Shown one piece after another: positions 20,314-30,532 of a stretch of 64,000 nt of DNA. Location of the stretch: positions 10,001 to 74,000 of the forward strand of contig JASXTE010000030.1 of NCBI GenBank assembly GCA_030280995.1, read 5' to 3'. Made by a program: the position numbers and the translations under genes. How positions within the stretch are numbered: the first letter of the stretch is position 1; each line of letters starts with the position of its first letter. Source of the stretch: Hemileia vastatrix (Eukaryota; Basidiomycota; Pucciniomycetes; Pucciniales; Zaghouaniaceae). The notes beneath the pieces were generated by a model. That model was given only the letters and a program-made list of their open reading frames with translations, was not told the DNA's origin and did no database searches.

Positions 20314-22327
20314 CATGATTTAGTTCATTAAAATTCTATGAAAATATTGTCAGTTGGTGAGTGATCTCATGAGTCAAAATAATTAATCACTACTCAATAA
20401 ATTTTATATATGAAAAACTGAATTTCAAACTAAAAGTAAAATTTTAAAGATAAAACACAACAAAAAAGCATAAATTTTTTTAAATTTAATATTAATGCTA
20501 TAGTGTGCTTCCATGCTATATGATGGGATAATTGCTATGTCTACCTGGCAATAAGCACCATCGATTTTCAAAAGTGTTCTCATGTCAAAATATGTGGTTC
20601 AGGTCATATTTCAGAGTAAAATATTGTGCAAGAACTGAACTTAATAGGTAGAAGTGGTAATATTTCATCATTATATTAGTTGCTCATTGAATAACTACCA
20701 TATGATAATTATTTTGTAAAAAAGACACAAGAGGTATTTTGAGTTATACTCATATAAAAAAGAAAGTTTTAAAGGGATTATATTTTAACTAAAATAAATA
20801 ATGATGCATATTTTAAATGAATGGACAGAATATTTCAATTCTATAGTGTTGATAAATAAATTAAGTAAAAAGTTTCAGGTTTGGTTTTGTAGTCTTTGGA
20901 AAATTATTTTTGACAGGATTAATTCACAACTGAGCATTTACACATACTTCTTAAATAGAATATATGAGTTAACAACTTATCAATCAATTATTAGAAAAAT
21001 GATATTCACACTGATAGGTAAAAATCATATTATTCTGCTATTAAATTTCTAATTCTTTAAAGTAGAATCCCTTTGATACTAAATGTAAACAGAAGATTGT
21101 GTAAATCTTCTTGTAATTGGCATTATAAATAAGAAATACTAGAATGAATATATTTTTAAAAAAATGAATTTGGATAGAGAATATTTCAACTCATAAGTAC
21201 ACATTTAAAACAGAAATATAAGGTTAAACTTTTATTTTTTACAACAATATATATTTATTTCAAATATATTTATTTAGTTTTTTAAAAAGATATCATTTTT
21301 ATCCTATGAGAATTCCATCTAATTTACACATGAAAATCAAGAGAAAATAAAGTGAGGCTTTGAAGGATCTATATAATTTATACTTAAAGTGAACAAATTG
21401 TTTTTTTGATTTAGTATGAATCTAAAAAGAAGATATAATACCTTCTTTATATGTTATAGTTGTATTAAAATAATTCTTAGTTATCTTCTTAATTTTTAAT
21501 TAATAAAAAAGAATAATTTCATAATATTACAAAATCAACATCCAAACATTTTTAATAAAAAATTTCTCCAAAATGATTCATCATTTGTATTTTTCCCCAG
21601 AAATCTAAAGTATTTAATATAAGAATATACTTATGTTTTCATTTAAAAATATTTGATAAAAATTTTAAAAATTTATAAAATTTTCTCACAGTTTAGATTA
21701 GCTTAAACTAAAGTATGAAACAGGATCTCATTGTTAGTTCAATCTAAGTGGCATCAAAATTAAGATATATTAATTTTGGAAAATGCATATAGTCATTGAA
21801 ATGAGAAAATTTTAATAAAAAAATAACTCAAAATGTTTTTTTAATAGATTATAGAAAAGATATTGAGGAAGCTAAAATATTCATTTTATTAAATTTTTGG
21901 TTATCATGACTAATTATTATTTCATGTAAAGTAATCATAGATCATAAAATAAAGCAAAAGGTTTACTATATATATCAATGTGTTTCATTTTAAATTTTTA
22001 TTAAATTTTTATTTTTTAATTTAAAAATATTATACGTCTCACTATCATTTTTCTGAACTAAATTAAAAGCTCTATAAATTCATCTAATAAAAGAAAAAAA
22101 GTGCATTAGCTCAAAATTTTAATATAGGCTTTTTTACTTTTCCCAACTTTTTTCAAAAGTTTACCCATTTTATTGGTTTTCTATCTTATGTATATTCTTA
22201 ATATACATTTTGTAACAGACTTTGTAAAAAATCAAAATAGTATTTAATGGCTAGTTTTTACACTCTTGTAGATATCCAGTTTCAATGTTTGGTACTTATT
22301 AAAAACATTGAGTAAACCAATAGCTTA
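20314..22327. other. Gene-free AT-rich interval with old repeat relics
   Basis: No supported gene; the ORF at 20801-21052 has no recognisable motif. CAGTTGGTGAGTGATCT near 20350 resembles 44718-44735. The stretch around 21730-21790 (TTAGTTCAATCTAAGT...) resembles 61825-61890. These look like very old copies of an unidentified repeat. Confidence 0.4.
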
Positions 22328-23594
22328 TGTCAGCTGGTCATCTAGAAGTAATAGGAAAATTGGAAGAAGAAGGAGAAGAGGAAGAAGAGAAATTGAAAGA
22401 GGAACAAAAAGGAAAGACAACAATGGGAATTATTAGGGACTTGTAATGGACACTGGAGCTTTATGACCTTTTAAGTACTTTATTTTCTCTGCTATAAACA
22501 AAACAATTAAATAATATTAAAAACTCTCTATAAAAAACCTTATAACTATATAGTACTTTTAATTCTTATAGAGGTAGTTACCAGAATAAAATTATTAAGT
22601 ATAATATAAGTTGTATTTATTTTTTTAAAAATATAGTGTAATTTATTAATGATTAAATAAGTTATGGAGCTACAGGGGGATTCAAAGGTCCCTTATATAG
22701 GCAAGGGGCCCTCTGAAGTGCTACAAAAAATAATATAATGATAAAATAAAAGATGAAACAGTAATTACATAAGTTTAACAAATATGTAAGGGAAAATATA
22801 AAACAAGTAACTAGCAGCCATGGATAAGAGCCCATTTAACCACCAAGCTAAACCTAAAAATTATATTGAAACTAAATAGAACAATATGGTGGTCTGAAAC
22901 ATAAGATTAAACCTTTCAAGGCAAACATGTTTTGTAATATATTTAAAATAGTAAACAATTTACACAAAACATCAAGAATTATGCTACTTTAAAAGTATGG
23001 TTCATTTAGTTAGTATAAAACATAAATAAATAATTGTTTTAAACTATTTGAGTATTGTAATAACTATTTTGAGTCAAAAAAATAATTAATTTAATAAAAT
23101 TACTAAGTTAAAGTAAATTTTTAATATTTTTTATTAAGTAAGTGTTTTAACTTAATTAATAATTTTTCTGACACAATTAAGGGCCAAAAAAGCACCCAAT
23201 ATTTATGGATTATTAGATATGTATAAGAATATTTAATAAGTATATGTAATTAATATATTTATAAATTTATAATTTTAAATTTATAACTTATAATTATAAT
23301 ATAAAATAATATTAATTAATTAATAATTTATAATTTTTAAATACATTAAAAAGTTCTCATATTTTATAGAATACAATGTATTATTTATTTATTTATTTAA
23401 TTGTATTTTCAATTTATATAGTAATAAAATTTATATAACTCTTATTTTAATTTATTATTATAATTTAGTTATGTAATTTTATTTATCAATATAATTTTAA
23501 TTTAAATACATAAATAAAATAAAAATTTTCCCAATTTGAAGTTCAATAAAATATTATAAACTTTTACTGGACTCCAGTTACAGCCTGGCTGACA
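22328..23594 (-). repeat. 3' LTR of element C
   Basis: 1267 bp. On minus it starts TGTCAGCCAGGCTGTAACTG and ends ...CTGACA. TATA core at 22693-22699. It belongs to the same family as A's LTR and the solo LTR 25238-38805. The purine-rich end (22350-22420) corresponds to A's CT-rich 590-630. Confidence 0.88.
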
Positions 23595-25237
23595 CTCCCT
23601 CACTCCAAAAAAAAACAATAAAAAAATGCTAAGATTTTTTCTTTTTATACTTTTTTAAGAGAGTGGAAAGGTTAGAAATTTCTTTTGCAGGTATCCATGC
23701 ATCATGCTTAGAGATTTTATACATATATCTCAATAAATATTCAGTACCCTTTTCTGCAGTGATAGCTCTACCATTGAGAATTTTATCAATTTCTGCAGTT
23801 TCTATGACTTCTTGAGGCTTTTTCATAGGTTTCCCTTTCTTTTAGGAAATATGTCATTGTTGGAAGTATAAGGCTTTAGGAGGTAAATTGGAAAAACAGG
23901 ATGTTTTATATCATATGGAGAATAAAGTTCTACTTCTACTGAATTATCACCAACCATTATTTTAACAACAAATGGACCTACAAATGGATATTTTAATTTT
24001 TTATTTCTCTGTAAATTGAACTGGATTGTAGATATCAGTACTTCATCAACTTTTGTAAATTTGTAATCTTTATGGGATCTTTCCCATCTTTTTCTCATAT
24101 TATAATGCCTTATAAATACAACTTTGAGTATGTTTTCTACATTGTTGTTGCATTTGCATAAAGGATTTTACACCAGGATTTAGTTACAACTTTGGTGATT
24201 TATTATTGAGAATTTGAGCAGGAGTATTTGGAACATAACATAGCCAGAGCTCAAAAGGATTCCTCTCAGTGAAAGAGTGAACAGTGCTATTATAAGCAAA
24301 TTCAAGACCTGGTAATAAAGTAACAAAGTCATGAGTGAATCTGTCATTGTCTTTAAATTCTAATCCAAAGGCACAATACCTTCTAATCATATCTTCTAGA
24401 GTTTGAATTATTCTATCAGCTAGACCATCAGTATGGGGATGGTGAGCAGTAGATGATTTCAACTCACAGCCACATATATCCATCAATGACATCCAAAATT
24501 CAGAGGTAAATTTAGGGTCTCTGTCTGAGATGAAGGCTTTGGGAAATCCAACAATATTAACCATATGTAACCACCATAAGAAAGCTAAATCTTTGGTGGA
24601 GACATCTTTATGGGTGGGAATATATTTACACATTTTGGTGAATCTATCCACTATTACCCAACAAGAATTAAAACTGTCTCTCCCTGCTACAGGAAGACTA
24701 ATGACACAATCCATATTCATGATTTTCTAAGGAGCATCAGGTGCTTCAATATGTTGCATTAATCCTGCTCATTTACTTGTTAATCTTTTAGAATTTTGGC
24801 AAGAATCACAGGATTCAACATATAATTTTGTGTCCTCAGATATATTATCCCATTATTCAGTGTTTTCAATCCTGAAAATGGTTCTTTCTAGATTAAAATG
24901 ACCAGCTAAGATGTCATCATGACAAAGATTTAAGATAGTTTCTTTCATTGAAGGAGGAATTACAAGGACATTAGTAAGTTTTCTCCTGTAATAAATATAA
25001 TATCCTCAATGGAAAATTTTCCTTTATTAAAAGAATTTTGATACTTTGGGGGGAGATTTTTTAGCAATTCTTGGATTGAAGCATTCTTAGGATCATTTAA
25101 AATTGTAAATAATTTTTTAAGATTAGAATAATTCTCATATGAGTCCAGAATTAACTGCAATAATTCCTCTTCCATATAAAAAATATATATACCATGTATA
25201 TGAACTGTATCATCCTCTGGTACATAGGCAGAATTAG
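23595..25237 (-). pseudogene. Integrase, chromodomain-like tail and tether of element C
   Basis: Minus strand, from the 3' LTR inward: the chromodomain-like tail (EIDKILNGRAIT, EYLLRYMYK, DAWIPAKEIS), the SH3-like module (PFVGPFVVKIMVGDNSVEV), the rve core (NSCWVIVDRFTKMCKYIPTHKD, SDRDPKFTSEF, DGLADRI), the zinc domain (CHDDILAGHFNLE, CDSCQNSK) and the start of the tether. The third catalytic residue stands in DGLADR, so the Glu of the DDE triad is Asp here (ERI in A). Many stops and shifts. It ends at the ATTAG target site in the PLPNNDSN/SAYVPED tether. Confidence 0.85.
25233..25237. repeat. Target site duplication ATTAG (left) of the solo LTR in C
   Basis: ATTAG at 25233-25237 and 38806-38810 flanks the LTR, and C's pol is collinear on its two sides. 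Confidence 0.85.
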
Positions 25238-26017
25238 TGTTGGCTGGCTTGTCTAGAAGAAGGTGAAAAGGAAAAGGAAGAAGAAGAAGAACAAGGAGAA
25301 GAAAAAGGAAAAGGAGAAACTAGAAGAAAATAAAGAACTGGGAGATGAAATATTGGACTAATAGATAAGGTGGATGTGGGATGGAGTAGTTATACTTGTA
25401 AGTACTATTTATTTCTTTATGCTTAATTATCAACTTTCAAATATTTAAATATTCTTAAAGCAACCTATAATTTTATTTACTATTTAAGGGGACTGACACT
25501 CCACAACAAGTAATATAATATAATGTAATATTTAGAATAAGACGAGTAAGTAAGTGATGCACTAAAAGGGGTTTACCAAAAAGCATTTTATAGGCAAGGG
25601 GACCTCTGACGCGTTGTGGTAGCCTAAAGTTTAGTATGGCACCTAAGTACGTAAATGGAGCTATTACGGCCTGCAAGATTGGCGTTATTATTTTTTTTAT
25701 ATGTAAAAGGGTTTTATTTAATTTATTTGAGTTTTAAATATGAAGAAATTGGTCACGAGCAAATGCCTACACAAAATAATTTATTTTACGGAGAAAACTT
25801 ATTTTTACGGTCTGAAAAATTTATAAGTATCACGTCGAGTCACTCAAAAACCTTGGGAAATTTTCCCAGAATTTTTACTATTTTTCTTATATTTTTAAAT
25901 GAATTTTAAAGTTTTATAGAAATATTTACGTTTTCAGAAATTACTTAACTTCGATGAATTTTCACGGGGTAATTAGAGCTGCGCAGACTACAAAAATTAG
26001 TTTGATATGTAAAGGGG

Positions 26018-26022
26018 AAGTA
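26018..26022. repeat. Target site duplication AAGTA of the nested solo LTR
   Basis: AAGTA at 26018-26022 and 27526-27530; the 3' LTR of F has the empty site (GGGGAAGTAGCTC, near 37206-37218). Confidence 0.92.
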
Positions 26023-27525
26023 TGTCAGCCTGTATATATCCAGGACTGAGTAAAAAGTGATTATAAGTTATGTTAAACACATGAACTATACATGGGAATA
26101 ATAAATAAGAGTACACAAATAGTATACATAAGTAAAATTATGATAATACACAAAAAAATGCCATTATAACACCTTATATACACGCATATATCCACCTTTT
26201 ATAGGTCTTATGTACTTAATATTAAGTTGGAATATGTTAGGGTAATCTTAAGAACCTTAAGTATAAGGCTGCATAATTTTTAAGTACACTTAAAGCTGTT
26301 ATATTCATTGTTTTATGCAAAAAAACAAGAAATGCGCTTTATTTCACTTAAAAGTTGACTATATGCGCTATAAAATTGAGAATATCAAAATTGCGCTTTG
26401 ACAGATCAATTGGGCTCATTTAGAACTATTGATTTGGCTATTTAAATGCATAAAAATAACACTTTTCAAATTTGGTGTTTTTTATGCCAGAAATGGCTTC
26501 TGTGTACTGGCCACATACTGCCTGCTTTTTTCCCGTGTGAATAGCTTCATTTTTAGCAAAGTTAGCTTTTTCACACTATAATTACCCCACATTCTACGCC
26601 CACTGTGGGTAAACACACTAAAATAGGCGACAGGCGCTTATTTAGTGTCCTAGCTTAATTAATAATGCATTGACCTTGTTTATATGCACTAATTTCATTA
26701 ATAACCTCACTCTTGGCACTTTATTTCATCACCACGCTTAAATTCGCCTAATTTTAGTCAAGGATTTACCCGTGCAAGCGCCTGCCAAGAACTGCATGTA
26801 GTTACCCCACATCTCACGCTCTTTTTTAAGTTTTTGGGTGGTTTCTCAGTCAATTTTGGTTATTTTTGAATGGGAATTTCACGTAGTATAATGTCAGGAT
26901 TAGCCCCATTATTTCTACAGTCAATCCCCCTTATTATTAAGCTATTATTAACCTTAAAAAGTCTCCTTTAGTCCTTAATATTATTGTTTTATACGCATAT
27001 ACTCTCTTTTTGTCTTTTTCTTTAATTTTGATGGATTTCCCTTATTATTTCAGGATTTTGGCGGTTATTACTCTTCTAATTATGTCATGGGTCACTGGGA
27101 ATGTTGATGGGAATGTCTATTAGTTGTTTAGAGGCGTTATTAACTGTGTATTGGGTGGTACATCAAGGGAATCATTGGGGAACTCAGTGTGTATAAAAGG
27201 AGGAGGTTTTTGGGTTGTATTTCTTCATTCTTTATCATTACAATTCAATCAATATAACCAAACCAATTACAATACATATCAATTAGTACTTTTATAAGAC
27301 TTTTGAATATTATCTGAATTTATATAATCTATTTTTCTACCAACTATAAAGATTGTAAGCCATATATAAGAATAGTGAGAATTATATTACTGAGACCTCT
27401 ATATTTGATTATATTTTACAACTTAGTGGATTAAAACTACAGTATTCATATAGGACCATTAAAATCTTCTAGACAACTGACTATTCAAGCTAGTTCACGT
27501 CCTTGTACTTGATCTTAGCCTGACA
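26023..27525 (+). mobile_element. Solo LTR (1503 bp) inside the 5' LTR of F
   Basis: It starts TGTCAGCCTGTATATATCC and ends CTTAGCCTGACA, perfect TGTCAG/CTGACA ends, with AAGTA on each side. A TATA-like TGTATAAAAGGAGG lies at 27190-27203, which sets the plus orientation. Inside are several ATTACCCCAC/TTACCCCACAT words (26581, 26800). Its body does not resemble the A-D LTRs, so it comes from another LTR family not otherwise present here. Confidence 0.9.
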
Positions 27526-27595
27526 AAGTAGCTCTATTATGTGTAATTTTTCTAGATTTTTTATTATAGTTTTAAGGTTCTAATTGAGTCCGGAA

Positions 27596-27650
27596 GTCCG
27601 GACGGACTCCGTTCCGGCTCCGTACGGACTCTGTACGGGCTCCGGATTGA
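27596..27650. repeat. CCGG-rich short tandem repeat in F's 5' LTR
   Basis: Units of GGACTCCGTTCCGGCTCCGTAC type. The 5' LTR has fewer units than the 3' LTR (37276-37350), which has one more 24-bp copy. The tract stands out from the AT-rich surroundings. Confidence 0.8.
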
Positions 27651-28241
27651 CTCTGGAAGAGCTCTGGAGGGGAAAACTTAGGCACGTGACTAGGAATACT
27701 TAAGCGCTTCTCAAACTCAAAATTGAGGGGGGGGGGATACAACATACAGCTTAATCATTAACCACCACGGTCTCATTTTTTATTACTCAACAAATTAAAT
27801 AAATTTGTAATACCCTTATGACTTTATATTTTATATATAACATTTTAGAAATACTACTCAACAATTTAAATCACACTTAATACAGGGTATCTTTAGAAAG
27901 ATCTTCATCACTGGGACTTGATTATTGCTGTCTCATAAAAATTCAAATTATTATAAAAACATAAAAGTCAATCTTTTCAGATCTTTCACTGGTACACCTT
28001 AATTGTTGTTATCAGTATTTCTTTTCCCAACAGCCACAATCATTAAATCTCAATAAGCGTTAAATATTTTAGAGTTTCATTATTTTTTATCAATCAGATC
28101 CAAGTAGACTGGTTAGCTTAGTGATTTAGAATTCTCATTTTGTTATTTTTATTGGAAGGACGGGGTTTTCAGCTAAATCCACACATCTCCTCCAGATTCT
28201 GCTTACAGCAAGGCGACTGTAAGAGTTTACCTTACCATAGT

Positions 28242-28258
28242 TGGCGCCCAACGTGGGG
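28242..28258 (+). other. Primer-binding site of element F (lysine-tRNA type)
   Basis: TGGCGCCCAACGTGGGG begins two bases after the LTR end. It is the classic complement of a lysine tRNA 3' end used by many retroelements, unlike the TGGGA(A/G)CC site of A and B. Confidence 0.85.
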
Positions 28259-28308
28259 TTCAAAATCTCTAGCTTTTTCTAGGACTTACTTGGATCTAGG
28301 ACTTTCTT

Positions 28309-28370
28309 AGCCTGCAAGAGGCTTATTCTCTGGAACTCTAATTGGATTATGTTATTGGCCTGCAAGAGGC
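28309..28370 (+). other. Two leader stem-loops of element F
   Basis: AGCCTGCAAGAGGCT (28309-28323) and GCCTGCAAGAGGC (28358-28370) are 4-5 bp stems with the loop GCAAG. They may be relatives of the CCTC/GAGG stem-loops further on but lack the TAAACTG tail. Confidence 0.5.
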
Positions 28371-28412
28371 TTGTTAATTTAACGGTTGTTAACGCTTTGC
28401 TTATGTTTTGGG

Positions 28413-29618
28413 ATGTCTTCTACTAGTGGAACTGCTGTGTTGGCTGCTGGTGTACCTGTTAGGGCATCAGTAAGGATTGTATCTTGGGTTGGGCCCAAGT
28501 TTTCTGGAGATGATTTAGAAGGATTTTTACATAGGTATGAAACTGCAGCTGCGATTGATGGTGCTTTACCTTTGGATATGGTAAAGCAGATTAGGTTCTT
28601 TATTTTGGACAGAGAGGTGGAAAAGGAGGTTATTTCTATGGATGGTTATAAAGATCAAGATTGGAGAAAGCTCAAGATGGAAATGGAAAAAAGGTGGCCA
28701 AAAGTTTATTCATTGGAGGATCTAAAGGATATAGCTAGGAAATGGGAATCAAAAGGTGGTGTAACATCTCTGCATCAGTATCATCAGTTTATGGTTGAAT
28801 TTCAGGTGGTTCTGGATTATTTGTTGGAGTATGAAATTTTATTTCATGATAATGCATCAAAGTATGTTTATTGGGGTGCCATGGGGGAAAAGGTTAAGAA
28901 AGATGTTTTGATGGTGCTTATTAAAGCAAATTTAATGAAGGATCTTCCAGATGGAGAAACTAGGATTCCTGGTATGGAGGTGCTAAAGAAGGTTATTTTG
29001 GAACATCTGGATACTCATAACTCTGTTGATTTGGACTCTGGAGAAGACACTGAGGTCGCTCAAGAGATAGAAGAGGATGGTGTAAAAGAACTAGTTACTG
29101 ATGAAATTTTGGATTCAGCCATTCTTGAAGATTTTTTCCAGCCTGAAGATATTATTTTTGTTGACTCTTCTGTTTGGAAAGAAGAGGTTTCTGAAGATGA
29201 AGATATTATTGTCACTGATGAAGAAAATTTGGATGTTGGGGATAATTTTGTTTTGGATAATTTGGAATTTGATTTAGAGGAATATTTACCTCAGGTTTTT
29301 TCTTCAAAAGCCGAGACTGTCTGCAATTCAGATGTGGATATGGTTTATGAATCTGGTATATGTATGGTGGATTTGTTTCAATCTCAGGAAGAGATTTTTA
29401 TGGAGGATATGGTTTTTCCTGCACTAATAGAGAGTGTAGTGCCATTGGACAATAGGGTGCATAAAGTGGATGCACTCATATTTTGGAAAAAGGTAGTTTA
29501 TTTTTTATGTCCTTTTATAGGACAAATTCTGGGAATTTATTTTTGGGTTTCATGGAATCGATGGATAAGCCCTTGGGGGAAAATTATGGATTATCTCCAG
29601 GGGATATCAAGAATTTAA
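28413..29618 (+). CDS. Gag-like protein of element F
   Basis: The open frame starts further upstream with no ATG; the first ATG is at 28413 (MSSTSGTAVLAAG), giving 401 codons. Residues about 25-200 (WVGPKFSGDDLEGFLHRYE ... DWRKLKMEMEKRW) look like a Ty3-type capsid, helical with conserved Trp residues. An acidic middle follows, and a hydrophobic stretch near the C-terminus (VVYFLCPFIGQILGIYFW) is unusual for Gag and could be a membrane segment. No zinc knuckle is visible. It ends three bases before a CCTC/GAGG stem-loop (29621) and 56 bases before ORF2, which lies in a different frame. Confidence 0.7.
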   Translation: MSSTSGTAVLAAGVPVRASVRIVSWVGPKFSGDDLEGFLHRYETAAAIDGALPLDMVKQIRFFILDREVEKEVISMDGYKDQDWRKLKMEMEKRWPKVYSLEDLKDIARKWESKGGVTSLHQYHQFMVEFQVVLDYLLEYEILFHDNASKYVYWGAMGEKVKKDVLMVLIKANLMKDLPDGETRIPGMEVLKKVILEHLDTHNSVDLDSGEDTEVAQEIEEDGVKELVTDEILDSAILEDFFQPEDIIFVDSSVWKEEVSEDEDIIVTDEENLDVGDNFVLDNLEFDLEEYLPQVFSSKAETVCNSDVDMVYESGICMVDLFQSQEEIFMEDMVFPALIESVVPLDNRVHKVDALIFWKKVVYFLCPFIGQILGIYFWVSWNRWISPWGKIMDYLQGISRI

Positions 29619-29674
29619 TTCCTCCGAAATGAGGATAAACTACCTAAACTTGGCTGAAATTTTCTTTTATTGTT

Positions 29675-30532
29675 ATGTCTTCAATTTATTCAGGATTCAA
29701 ATTATTATGGATGCCCTCATTTTTTGGGGTAGCAGGGGCTGATCACTCTAATGTTGTAATCTCTCCTCAGGATGAGATCCCGGATTGCAATAGGTCAGCT
29801 CACTTGGAGATAATTCAAGTGGATTCTCAATTATTTTCTGTTAATATTACTTTGGAGTGCAAATACGTTTTGGAATTTTCTACATGTTTATTGGATTTAC
29901 CCTGTTATTCTATTAAATTTAAAAATGGTGAAAATGGCAAAATGGGCCAAATTAGGTTGGATAAAAATTGGAAGGGTATGTTTTTGGACCTCCAGAAAGA
30001 GGGTAAACTGCGAAAATCTTATCAAAACCCGATTAAAAATCTCGGTATAATTGAAACACAAAAAAATAACTTATGTGAAAATGTTATTCCGGACCTCCAG
30101 CAAGAGGTTAAACTGCAATCATCTCCTTCTATTTCGGACCTCCAGCAAGAGGATAAACTGCAAAAATCTTATCAAAACCCGAATAAAAATCTCAGTATAA
30201 TTAAAACACAAAAAAATAATTTTTGTGAAAATCCAATTCCGGTCCTCCAGCAAGAGGTTAAACTGCCAACTTTCTTTACAGGTGATTTACTGTTGGATAA
30301 GGGAAGAAAAGGTGTTGGAAAATCTGTTTATAAATTAGACGAGGGAAAGGAAAAAAGGGTAAAATTTAAAAAAGGAAAAAAATATTTTTCTAATTTTTCT
30401 TATTCCGATTCTGACAATGAAGAAGATTCATTTAATGAAATATGTAATGGCGGTACAAAAGTAAATGTTATACCTCAAGCTTATTTAGATGTGGAAGCAG
30501 CCAAATATAAGAAGGTAGCAAATAAAGTTTGA
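29675..30532 (+). CDS. ORF2 of element F (possible protease; repeat-bearing)
   Basis: 285 codons from ATG 29675. The middle has four LQ(K/Q)E(V/D/G)KL-type repeats, each encoded by a CCTC/GAGG stem-loop followed by TAAACTG, with a longer duplicated block (KSYQNPIKNL / KSYQNPNKNL). The C-terminus NGGTKVNVIPQAYL resembles the start of a retroviral-type protease (D-G-G/A ... N-V-I), but the position of the active-site Asp is Asn, so this is tentative. It ends in UGA at 30530-30532, and pol follows in the same frame, so ORF2 and pol form one frame with one stop codon between them. Confidence 0.55.
   Translation: MSSIYSGFKLLWMPSFFGVAGADHSNVVISPQDEIPDCNRSAHLEIIQVDSQLFSVNITLECKYVLEFSTCLLDLPCYSIKFKNGENGKMGQIRLDKNWKGMFLDLQKEGKLRKSYQNPIKNLGIIETQKNNLCENVIPDLQQEVKLQSSPSISDLQQEDKLQKSYQNPNKNLSIIKTQKNNFCENPIPVLQQEVKLPTFFTGDLLLDKGRKGVGKSVYKLDEGKEKRVKFKKGKKYFSNFSYSDSDNEEDSFNEICNGGTKVNVIPQAYLDVEAAKYKKVANKV

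Larger units (their letters stand above)
25615..28239 (+). repeat. 5' LTR of element F (with nested solo LTR)
   Basis: It starts TGTGGTAGCCTAAAGTTTAG and ends ...CTTACCATA. Without the 1503-bp insertion and one AAGTA it is 1117 bp, against 1141 bp for the 3' LTR; one extra copy of a 24-bp CCGG-rich repeat accounts for the difference. Confidence 0.9.

Noticed and set aside
20801..21052. Possible host gene (83 codons)
   Set aside because: No recognisable motif, AT-rich codons only, no homologue in the window; expected by chance at this composition.
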